A stretch of DNA of 64,000 nt, taken from NCBI RefSeq assembly GCF_024166365.1, contig NC_064830.1, forward strand, positions 94,046,968 to 94,110,967, written 5' to 3'. The translations under genes were made by a program, and so were the position numbers. Each line of letters begins with the position of its first letter. The stretch's first letter is position 1. Positions 26,301 through 38,300 of the stretch are shown in pieces. The DNA comes from Elephas maximus indicus. Lineage: Eukaryota; Chordata; Mammalia; Proboscidea; Elephantidae. Below the pieces are notes generated by a model. That model was not told the origin of the DNA, searched no databases, and saw only the letters and a list, made by a program, of their open reading frames with translations.

Positions 26301-29300
26301 CAATCAAAAGGCAGAGAGTGGCAGAACGGATTAAAAAAACATGACCCAACAACATACTGTTTACAAGAAACAAACCCAAGGGCACAAATAGGTTGAAAGG
26401 ATGGAAAAAAATATTCCATGTAAATAACCACAAGAGAGCTGGGGTGGCAATCTTAGTATCAGACAAAGTGGCCTTTAAGACAAAATCTGTCAAAAGAGAA
26501 ACAGGGACATTATATAGTGATAAAAGGGTCAATTAATCAAGAAAATTTAATACTCATAAACATATATGCACCCAACATTGGGGCACTCAAATATATAAAG
26601 CAAACACTGAGAGAATTGAAGGGAGAGATGGATACTACAACAATAATAGCTGGAGACTTCAATAAACCACTTTCAGTACTGGACAGAACTCACTGAGAGA
26701 AGATCCACAAGGAAATGGAGGACTTCAATGACACTACAAACCAACTAGACTTAATAGACATATATAGAGCACTCCACTCAAAAACAGCATGATACACATT
26801 CTTACTTCAGTGCACATGGCTCATTCTCTAGGATATATCACATTTTAGGTCACAGAGCAAGTCCTGATAAATTTAAAAAGATTGAAATCATACAAAGTAT
26901 CTTCTCTGAAAACAGAGTGAAGCTAGAAATCAATAAAAGAAAATAAAAAAGACACAAATATGGAAACTAAACACACTAATGGATCAAGGAAGAAAGCACA
27001 AATTTCTCAGAGTCAAATGAAAATGAAAGTACAACATATCAAAACTTAATGGGATGCAGCAGAAGCAGTGCTCGGAGGGAAACTTACAGCAATAAATGCC
27101 TACATGAAAAAAAAGATCTCAAGTTAACAGCCTAACTCAGCAACTCCAGGAACTAGAAAGAGAAGAGCCAACTAAGCCTAAACCTACCAGAAGAAATGAA
27201 ATAAAGATCAGAGCAGAAATAAATAAAACAGAAAACAGAAAAACAATAGAGCAAATCGATAAAACCAGAAGTTTGTTCTTTGAAAAGATTAATAAAATTG
27301 ACAAACCTTTAGCTAGAAAGATAAGAGAATTGACACAAGTAACCAAAATAAAAAATGAAACAGGAGACATTACAACAGACTCGAGAGAAATAGAGAATTA
27401 TGACAGAATATTATGAACAACGTTATGGCATCAAACTGGTTAACCTAGACATAGTGGACAAATTCTTAGAAGCACACAATCTACCCAAAGTGACTCAAGA
27501 GGAAACAGAAAGTCTCCACAGACCCATAACGAGTGAAGAGATTGAATCAGTGATCAAAAACCTCCCAACCAAAAAAAGTCCTGGACTAGATGGCTTCACT
27601 GGGGAATTCTACCAATCATTTAGACAACTGGCACCAATACTGTTTAAACTCTTCCAAAAAACAGAGAAGGAACACTCCCCTAATTCATTCTGTGAAGCAA
27701 ACATAACCATGATACTCAAACCAAACAAAGACACCACAAGAAATCCACAGGCCAATATCTCTTATGAATATAGATGGAAAATCCTCAATAAAACACGAGC
27801 AAACCAGGATCCAACAGTATATTAATGGAATCATAAGCTATGACCAAGTGGTATTGATTTCAGGAATGCTAGGATGGTTCAACATTAGAAAATCAATCAA
27901 TACACCACATCAATAGAACAAAGAAAAAGAATCACCTGACCATCTCTATGGATGCAGAAAAATCATTTGATAAAATCCAACACCCTTTCTTGATGAAAAT
28001 CCTGAAGAAGACTGAAACAGAAGGGTGACTCCTCAATGAGATTCAGGTCATATATGAAAAGCCAACAGCCAACGTTACACTTAATGGAAAAAGACAGAGC
28101 TTTCCCCTTGAAATTGGGTACAAGACAAGGGTGCCCACTCTCACCACTTCCATTCAATATTGTATTTGAAGTCCTAGCCAGAGCAATAAGACAAGGAAAG
28201 GAAAGAAAAGGTACCCAGATTGGAAAAGAAGATTACCTCTATTTGCAGATGACAGGATCCTATATATAGAAAATCCCGAACAGTCCATTAGAAAACTTCT
28301 AGAGCTAATACAGGAAATTAGCAAAGTTACAGGGTACAAGGTTGACAAATAAAAATCAATTGGGTTTCTATATGATAGTAGAATTCTGATCAAAAGGGGG
28401 AAATGCAGAACAGAGTTTCAAATTCTCATGGACTCTAAACTTTACGGAGCCATGGAGGGTGGATGAAACCCTGAAACGACTGCCCTGAGATAATCTTTAA
28501 ATCTTAAACTGAAGATATCCCCTGAAGTAATCTTAAAACCAACCAATAGTTTAGCTTAACTAGTAAAAAAAAAAATGTTTGCCTTAAGCATTATGCTCCT
28601 TTAAGAACTATCTATATGGAATCAAACTGACAACAGCAACTGGAAAGGTTAGACAGGAACCTTAGGGGGCAGTGAGTTCATGTTAATGAGGGAGGAACAA
28701 CTCAGGAAAGGCAGGGGAGAATGGCTGCACGGCTTGAAGAACACAATCGATACAGAATTATACACGCGGAAATTGTTGAAGTGGTGTGTGCTTTGCTGTG
28801 TATATTCTCAACAACGATAACAAAATAATTAAAATTCAAGGGGGTAAAAACAAAGTAACCAGAGGTCCTGCCAGCCCCTGCTGCTGGCATATCCTTATCC
28901 CATGCGCTGCCATCTGGGAGGATCCCTCAATGCCCACCACGCCCATGGGCTCCCCAGTTACCCAGCCACTCAACGCAGCATTCTTACTGCTCATCTGCTT
29001 GGGCTTCTGCCCAATACAAGTCTCCTCCTCCAGGAAGCCTTCCCTGGCTCAGGAAAGGACTAGTGCCACCTCTGCTTCCACACTCCCTATGAGCTTGCCC
29101 CTATCCCAAGTACTATCACCTCCTTGCCCAGGCTGACAGGGAACTGGGAGCCTGAGCCTGGGCACATGGGGCTCCTCACAGCAAATCCAGGGGGTAGACT
29201 GCTGGGTGAGGGCATGGGAGGAGGAGGAACTGGGAGGGACCAATTCTAGAGGGGCCCAAGGAGGCTCCTCTTGTGTTGGCGTTGCCCTTACCTGGATGCC

Positions 29301-32300
29301 GTGAGGAATGTTGTAAACTATAAGGATCGTCCCGCAGTCCTCATGGCCAGGGAGGGATGCCTGGAACTTGAACACCTCCATCTTCCCCCGGGGTTGGGTC
29401 CCAGTTTTCTCTCCATAGATGGTTTTGCAGGAAGGACATTGCAAGCTTCCGTCCTGAATAAACAAGGCAGATGGCAACAGACTGAGCTGCCGGGCTCTGA
29501 GAGTACTGGGTAGTCACACTCTCGTTGGGGGTAAGACGCCAACCAGGGAACAGGTCGGCCAGAGTCCATCAGCAACTTCCTGGCAGGCCTCCCCTCACAG
29601 AAATGCCACTTTCCACAGCTTCCTTGTAAAGATAGGCTTTTCACCAAAAACTCACTATGCAATTCTCAGTAAAAGGGTAAGGTATCAGGTAGGAAAATTA
29701 GGTTTGAGCAAATGCCTCCACAGTCTAATGAGTTTAAAATCAAACAGAAAACCCTGTGATGGATCTCCTGTCAATGAGGCGCCCTGGCTGGTACAGGACA
29801 GCACTGGGACACTGCAGAGGGGCCACACCTGGCCAGGAGCACTGTCACATGACTTGGTTCTCCTTGTCTCCCCAACCTCTGTCCATTCCGGCTCAATTCC
29901 ACTAAAGGAAAAGCAGGCAGGTGCCAGCTACTGAGGGCTTGAATGGACTCCGTCCGTGTGGAACAGCGTGGGGCTGAGTTCACTGTGTGGGACATCCCGG
30001 CTCCCCCTGGGCACGTTCCCCTTTCAGAGCTGGTTTCCTCATCAGGCCAGTATCTGCTTCAGAGGGAAGCTGTCAGGCTCGTGTGAGACTATGTATAGGA
30101 AACACCTGTTGCAGGTAATCAGTAGGTGGCAGAGGCCAGGATGGTGCTTTGCTGCTTAGAGTGGCCTGGAATCTAGAGGGTGGGAGTAAGCAGCCCAGCT
30201 GGTCCCCGTTCCTGACAACTGGGACAGGCTGAGGAAAGACAGCTGGGCCTAGTAAAGGGTTTTCAAGCCAGCTCTTTGCCCATGACTGCCTTGGTGATCC
30301 CACCCTTACCCACCCACAGCCCTCCCAGTGGCTGACACACCCTCTCTTGCAGGGCAAGGCCACACAGACATCACAGGACTGCCTCCCGGCATGCCCGGGG
30401 CCCTCTAGGAGGTGCCCGTGCCTGAAGGCAGGGGCTATGAGTAGGTTCCCCTCCTCCCTGTCCCCCGCCCCGGCCGGCCGTTTGGGCACCTTGTTCCCAT
30501 TGCAGTACATGGCCAGCAGGCAGAGCAGGTGGAAGGCATGGCTGCACTTGTCGAGGCGGCCCACAGCCACAGGCCCAATGGTTTTGCTGTCAGTCACATC
30601 GCTGTACCCAGACACGGCAGACAGTTTCTCCATACAGATGATGCAGTCCTAAAGGGAGACCAACACAGGGCATGCTTGCCAATGGCCTACTTCATAGGAA
30701 GAGGCCTCCGTGTGCTAAAATGCCTGAATTACAGTGAACAGTCGCTGGTTCCAGGGGCTGGCAACACTGATGAGTCCCCCAGGATCTGTGCCCTCAAAAG
30801 GTTCACCACAGCAGAACAGACAACAGCTGGCACAGCCTGCTGGGTGGGTGGTACAATAAAAAAGCAGGGCTGGAACAGCAGTGGGAATAGGCAAACACGG
30901 AGAAAAGAGCAGAGCAGGCTCCACAAGACAGAGGCCCTTTTACAGGGGAAGAAGGTAAACCTGTAGGTAGACAAGCACCGAGTCAGGCATTCTAGGCAGA
31001 GGGAACAGAGTATTTGGAAGTTCAGTAGCTGGAAGAGCAAACAGTGGGTGGGGGTGGCACCTAAACGTGGCAGGTGCACTGAGGTATAAGAAATGAGACA
31101 AGAGGTAAGAGAGAACAAGATCCTGGAAGGTTCTTCTGGCTGCCATGCTCAGGAGTTGGGCTTTATCTTGTAAGCCACAGGCCCCGCTGAGGGTCTGAGG
31201 CAGAGAGAAGTACCATGACCATATCTTGTGTTGGCTGTGTCGAGGGGCTGGAGGCATAACAGCTCAGTTGTGCCTCATGAGCACAGGGGCAAAGGCAGGG
31301 GAGGAAGAGGACAGACGAGAGCTGTGTAGCGGAAGGACAGATAGGACTGGGGGGTGGGGGGCAGGACATTCGAGGAAGGCTACAGGTTTCTGTTCAAACC
31401 TTTACTAACCAGGCTTGACTTCTCTCATTTACTTGGCTTGCAGGGGAAAGAGGCCAGCATAAGAGTCCTAGGTTCTCTACTGGCCTGAATGACCTTGAAC
31501 CCATGGTCCTACCAACTCTCCAGGACTCTCCATTCCAACTGGGTACCAGTGCTGCTGTAGCTCAAAGTGGGGCTCGGTAGAGAGAGGCTGGGGTTCTACT
31601 GAAGCTGTAACTGGTTTGGCAGGCACTATTTTTTTTATTGATTACAGGAACCTTGACCGGCTCTTCCCAACAGCCCAAGGGGGTAGGACTGGTGCTCTGG
31701 ACATACCCATGTGCTTGTACAGAAGTGTCCGCCTGCAGGGGGTGGGGAGAATCCCCTTTCTCTTGTCTTCAGGCCCTAGGTCCCCAGGATGGCACCAGGA
31801 GGGGGTTATACAAGCCCCACACCAAGGGGAAGGGCTTTGCTCAGGACCACAGCTTGCCAGTGGCAAAGCTACGGCTGGAATACAGGTCTCAGGAGCCATG
31901 CCTGCCCGACTCAGTAGTCTACCTCTGGGGTGCAGGGAGAGTAAGCGAAGTGCTGGTGTGTGGCCCCCAGCCCCCAGGGGGACCTTGAGAAGAACCCTCA
32001 GTCAGAAAAGAGGCTGGTGTCCTCTGTAGCTACAGAGAGGGCCCTTCTTTCCATGACACGTACCTCATCTGGGGGAGCTTTCAGCTCTTCGGTGTAGCTT
32101 TTTACCACCTGCTCTGGCTCTGGCTTTGGAGCCCCTCCTAGGAGAGAGAAGAAGAGAGGCGGTGTCCCAGGAGTACAAACTGGAGATGGTGATGCCAGAG
32201 AGGGAAGAAGACAAGGGACAGGTCCAAGCTGCCAGGAGAAAATGTTAGGAGAGTTCAAGATGAGGAAAGTTAGCTGCAAAGGAAGAGAGGCCTTGGCCAG

Positions 32301-35300
32301 CGGCAAATGCCCCAGAGCTCTGCCCAGCCAGCCTCAGCCAAGCCCACCCTTTGTGGCCCAGTCCTACCCAGGAGCCCTAGCGGGGCAGACCAGGGGCAGG
32401 CTGAGAGCCCTGTCACAGCTTGCAGGAGCCACAACTGTGCCGCAGCCACACCACACGCCTGTGCCCAGTCAGTCAGGAAACCAGACCCAGGCTCTCCCAG
32501 AGGGTGTCCAAAAGAATGAAAAGCAACTGCTAAGACAAACTGAACAGAAGCACGTCCTGGCAGCATTATCTACTTAACTTTCATTATTCTTGCAGGAAAA
32601 CCTCAGCCAGAAGTCAGTCTGAAGAGTCACACGTGTACTGGGTTCCTGTGTGTGTGAGCACTACGTGCATGTCGACCGCCCCAACAGCCCCCCCCCCACC
32701 CCAGACAGGTTGGCTGAGGGCGAGGGCTGGTAACTAGAGGATGCTGGGAATGTAAGCAGAGAGGTCCAGCGGGGGCAGCTCCTCAATGGTCTTGAATTCC
32801 AAGCAAAAAGTCTACACTCATTCTGAAGGCCAAGGTACCTGCCCCTCAAATCTAGGTCCTATCTTCACTTTTAGTTTAACTGGGGCAAAATAAACTCCGG
32901 CAGTTGGGTGGAGATACACCCGAAAGCCTCCTGACACTTATCTCTACGGACCAGGAGATCTCAGTCCTATGCCACTAGGTTCCCAAGTGAGGGATTCCAA
33001 CAAGAGGCCAAGATGCAGCAAGAAGTGCATCCCGACGGCCCCATGTGTGGCTGGGGGTCCCCAGGCTACCCCCACGCCTCCTCTGTGCACACATGCGCAT
33101 GAAGCTGGGAGGGCGGAGAAGTCCTACGCCAGAACCCCCCGCCCTGCCCCGCAATTAGTGAGAGAAAATCAGCACAGCCTGGGGTTTTCAAGGTGGCAGT
33201 GGCAGCAGCAGAACCATGAGAAATGAAGCAGCGCTCCCGAGGGAGCAGAGGAGGGGCCCAGGGAGCCCGGGAGCAGAGGAGGGTACCCAGGAGCAGAGGA
33301 AAGCACCAGGGAGCCCGGGAGCAGATGAGGGCACCCGGGAGCAGAGGAAGGCACCAGGGAGCCCAGGAGCAGAGGAGGGCACCAGGGAGCCCAACACAGC
33401 CCTTGAGAAAGCGACTCCAACAGCAGCTCCTCATTTCACCGAAGATCACCATGGAGCTGCTCATCCCAGCCTTCAAGACCAGAGGGACTTCAGTCTGAAC
33501 ACAGGCTCATGGTCACTAGCCTCGGGCTGCAAAGACTCAGAAGCCTGAGGGAGCCACAGCTGCACTCCCAGGTGACAGTTATGAGGGGAGGGGACTTGGT
33601 GCAGCTGAGGGGGTGAAGCTGGAATGAGGGGACCTGGGGTTTAACTCTGGCTCTCCTGTGTGAACGAATCCCATCACTTCTGAGTATCAATTCCTTTATC
33701 TAAAAAGTGGAAACAAACACGATACCTATACCAAGGCCGCAATTGTTGTAAAGGCAACGCTGCTACTCCCTGACAGGCAGCCACTGAGGAATTCCACGTG
33801 CCCATACGCTTCCAGGACTGTGACTCTGGTCACTGTGCTAAGAAAGCCAGACCAAAACACAATGACCACTGGCACACGGTGGCCATTTGGTAACTGGGAC
33901 GCTTTGCTTGGATTGAGGAGGAGCATTTTAGAAAAGCCTGGTGGCTACAGGCCAGTGTCCAGATGAACCCCATGACCCTGTCTACCCAGACTGGCTCCTG
34001 GCCCACCTGTGGTGAGATCCCACTCAGCATCCCATCCCCGACCCCTGGCCCCAGCAGACCTTCAGCACTAACGGTAGCTTTCTACTAGCCCCATTTCTCA
34101 AAGGGGGCCATCCAGGTGACTATCTGCTCCATGAAAGTGACAGATGGCTCGTGTTCTTCCTGGGCAAACCTGAGTACCTCAGGAAGCTGCCTGCCCGCCC
34201 TGCCCTCAGAGCCCATCTCCACCTCCAAGGCAGAGTAAAAAAGGAGTGTGCGGAGCCCTGGACTGGGGTCCAGAGCACCAAGTCAGACCCCGACTGCTGG
34301 GTAAGTAAAACCGTGCTGGTCCCTGGGCCTCCCTCCTCCACCATGGAGTTGGGGTGGGTGTCAGAGCAGACGATGCACATGGTGAGAGCAGCCACCAGGA
34401 ACTACAGGTGCGGATTTCCTACTCCTTACACAACCAACCTGCTAAGGCGGTGGCACCCAGCTCATAACGGAGAAATCTGCGGAAGATCACAAAGTGAGTA
34501 TGTGATGCAGCCATGACTGAGGCCCAGACTGGCAGACCTGAAGGCCTGCTCCTTCCACGATGCCACACCCTCTCAAGGGCCATTTTGGCTTTTAGTGTCT
34601 ACAAGTCTATGGCCAAATGATGGCGGCTAAGCCACAGTCAGCTTTAGAGAGATTCTCTGGAGCACTCAGTGGTACCTTCCATAGTCCTGAAATCCCTCCT
34701 TCAGCCATGTGGGAGGCAGGACAGCAGTCATCAGGGAGCACCCCTGAAATAGCCCCACAGAGGGGGGCCAGACGGGGCTGGGGTAAGGGCAGCAGGACTA
34801 GATTCTGTCTGGTGTCTTTTCTGAGGCACATACTACCCCCAGTGGAAGGGAACAGAATTGTCCCTTTATCCTGACCCAGTGGCCGGTGCAACGCCTTACC
34901 CCACACCTTCATGTCTACAAAGCTTCACAGGATCCTCGAGAACAAGCCCCGCATTCAAATTGTGCCAAGAAGAGAAGACGTGAACTCTGGGTCTTAAGTG
35001 GAAAATAAGGATTCCCCAGGGGCCACCCCTGCAGCAGAAGGCAGGAAGAAGGGGCCAAGAAGCCCACTGCCTCGAGAGGCCAAGGAAAGAGAGAAGGGCC
35101 ATGGAGCTAAAAGAACAGCAACCAGTGCAGGAGAGTCAGAGGCAGCAAAGGCCAGAGAGTGTTTGTGAAAAGGAACTACCTTTCATTGACATTTTCCTCA
35201 ATCTCTTAACTGAGCTGTGACTTTTAGAGGCCAGACAGGAGGCGGGAGGGCTGGCGGGCTGAGGCTCGCGGCTAAGACACACAGGGAGTCCAATGGCTGA

Positions 35301-38300
35301 CATCAGAATACTCGTCATGCCTACACGGGGTGCGAGATCAAACATGCAGAGAGGGGAAGAAACATTAAAAGGAGTCATTCAGCACATGACATCAACAAAC
35401 CCAGCTGAGTCCAGGGAGGCAGTGCAGTGAAAGGCCATCAGGACCCACGAAGAATCTAGGTGCTTCTCCTCCAGGGGCTTCCCTGAGGTTGGCTTTCAGG
35501 ATATTCAGAATCTGGTCAGGGTCTGGGTGCAGCAGGGGGCCTGGGGTAGAAAGCAGCAATCCCACAGGGCCCCCTTTTCCCCCTCCACCCTCCGCCCCTT
35601 GAAGAGGCAGTGCTGCCCCCACCAGGTGATGCAGGGGGGTGAGGGGACTCGGGGATCCACCAGGGCCAGCCACAGAAGAATGAAAGCTCCCAACCTGGCA
35701 AATACCCCAGCTCAGGGAAGGAAGCAGAAGCCAGCCAATAAGCCTGGGCAGCACAGCCAAGACCAGGTAGGTGTGTGCCTGGCCACAATTGTGGCCGCTC
35801 AGCAGGAGGCAAAGGGGACACCAGACAACTAGGTTCAGGCCAGGATCCATGCTGACCTGCACTCTGGCTGTGTTCTCGCTTAGTTAACGCAACACCACTG
35901 CCACCACAAGGGTGTTCCTGAGCACAGACACCGATCTCTCAGGACCTGGGTGTTAGGTGAACAGAATGACAAGCAGGCACAGGTGGCAGAGAGAATGGGA
36001 CCAGGTGTGGTTTTCCTTAAGAGAACCCAGGGCTTTTATATCCTCTGGCTGGATCGCCTTCCCCAATACCTATAAGCCCCCGCACTCCTGAAGTATCCAC
36101 CTTCCCCGGCCACCTACCCAAAATGGTATGTACTAAAAGAATTTGGTCTTTGTCCCTGGTTCCTGGGAAGTAATTTCTAACCAAACTCATTGCCACTGAG
36201 CTAATTCTGACTCATAGTGACCCTATAGGACAGAGTAGAACTGTCCCATGCAGTTTCCAAGGCTGTATATACGTAAATCTTTACAGAAGCAGACTGCCAC
36301 ATCTTTCTCCCAGCGCGGCTGGTGAGTTCGAACTGTTGACTTTTGGTTAGCAGCCGAGAGCTTAACCACTGTACCACCAGGCTCCGTAGGTAATTTCCCT
36401 TGACTGGGATCTCTGTAAGGAGCCCTGGTAGAATAATGGTTAGGCGCACAGCTGCTAACTGAAAGGTCAGCAGTTCGAACCCACCAGCTACTCTGCGTGA
36501 GAAAGACATGGCAGTCTGCTTCCAGCAAGATTTACAGCCTTGGAAGCCTCATGGGGCAGTTCTACTCTGTCCTATGTGGTCGCTATGAGTCAGAATCAAC
36601 TCTATGGCAAAAGGTCTCTTGGTTTTGGGTCTTTGTTATTTGCGGAGGGGCTCCGGACCACATGTACCTGCCAGGTTACGCCAGTGAGGTAACCCTTGGG
36701 TGGGGGCTAGAAAATGAGTTCATTCGCGGGCAATGATTCATCAACCACACCTATATAAATGAAGACCTGACCAAAACTCAACACAGAAGCTTGGTGAGCT
36801 CCCTGGTCGGTGCAAGATTATCAATGCTTAGGAGGGTCACGTGTCCCTTTTTGGGATATGGAAGCTCTACAGTGGGGTCTCTCAGACCTTACTCCCTGAG
36901 TCTCTTCATTTGTACCCTTTTTGCTGTAATAAAACTATAATCGTAAGCACAGTACTTTCCTGAGTTCTATGAATCCTTCTAGTCAAGTATCAAATCTAAG
37001 GGAGTAGTGGGAATCAGTAGGCCGGAAGAAACAGGGATGGGAACCCCTGAGCATACAGCTGGTATCCTGAGTGGATAGCCAGCAAATCCGTAGCCAGCAT
37101 GGCAGAACTGAGGGTATAGTGGGGAATTGAGGGGGTAGTGGAAAAAAACCCCGATCTGTAGCCAGCAGGTCAGCAGTAAGCAAGGCGTGGGGATCTCCAA
37201 GCTTGTGCCTGGCGTCTGAAGTCTTGGGCAGACATGGCGGCCTGGTGGACTGTGTCCTTTAGCTTGTGAGATCTGACCGAGCTCCAGGTGGTTAGGGCCA
37301 GAGAAAGAATGCTACATTTGCAGTTGCTGTCAGAGAGCTTATTCAGAGTTGGAGCTGGCCTCAGGACAGGCAGAGACAGAGAGACACCCTTTACACCCTC
37401 CAGCTCTTTATCTCCTTTACCTTCTAACACTTCTCACCTCCTGCAACTACTTATATCTGTTCCTTTGGCTGTCTTTCCCCATCACTAGCTCCACAAGGGC
37501 CAGAGTTTTGCTCACAGCTGCATCGCCAGCATCAAGGGCAGTGCCTGAGCCATATGAGGTCCATGGTATATACAGACTAAGGAACAAATACACCCTTGAC
37601 CGTCACTGGGTGTCCCTCCATCCTAAGGCCGCCACCAAAGGGCCAGCCTGAACAGCACTCTGGCCCTTCTCAATGCTGGAGCTTGAATCCAAGTCACAGG
37701 TTGGCAGAGCAATAATGCAGCACGCTGGAAGCCTCATGAGAGAACAGTCTGCTCTGTGGGTCTACCATCTTTTGAAAACATTTGAAAATTACCCACACCC
37801 AACACTTCGCCAAAACAGCATCAGTGTGCAGGGTGGAGGGGAGGCACACCAAGAGTGAGCCAGCATGTCTTCCTCAGCTGTAAGGTCTCAGGAATAGCCC
37901 CTGAAACTCCTAACAGCCGCGAATAACGTCAATACCTTAGACAGCCACAGCTTTTCCACACCCATCTGAAAGGATTCCCACTTTACCTGTGAGAGCCCCT
38001 GGAGAGTGAAGCCCAATATACAGCCAGGCTCTCACATCTCAACTTTCAAACACCCCCTTTCTAACAGCAAGGATAGATCTTTCATCCAGGGGCCAAGGTT
38101 TAGGGTGTGAGACTATCCTTCTTCCCGACCCCAACAACTGGATTCAGAGCCCAGCGCAGCTGATTACTGGCCCAGTGGTCTCGGGCAGGTTGCTTACTGT
38201 CCCTGGGCATCAGTGCAAAGCGCATACACTACTTCCTTCCTCCAGGGCAGGTGAGTAGGTGGGGTGGGTCAGGGTGGGCCATCTGCCTTGGCCCAGTAAC

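Larger units (their letters stand above)
23144..28859 (+). mobile_element. L1 LINE with both ends, 5.7 kb, inactive
   Basis: It begins ggggaagatggcg, the usual L1 5' end, and ends in an A-rich tail. Perfect 11-bp duplications cagaggtcctg lie at 23133-23143 and 28860-28870. The 5' UTR has about three 340-bp monomers (markers near 23469, 23803 and 24147). ORF1-like sequence spans about 24840-25870. ORF2 begins near 26243 with endonuclease text, and RT continues to FADD at 28242-28253. The later ORF2 part (about 1.3 kb in other L1s) is missing, and many stops occur. It is antisense to DTX2 and within its intron 7. Confidence 0.88.

Noticed and set aside
33238-33395. CRISPR-like array
   Set aside because: The units are contiguous and of the same composition with no unique spacers, and the DNA is vertebrate, so it is a minisatellite.
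33066-33548. Repetitive proline/serine or glycine-rich frames on both strands
   Set aside because: They are translations of the minisatellite at 33238-33395 inside a DTX2 intron.
36640-37290. Possible complete endogenous retrovirus
   Set aside because: Only LTR-like sequence is present. No gag, pol or env text and no second LTR were found nearby.
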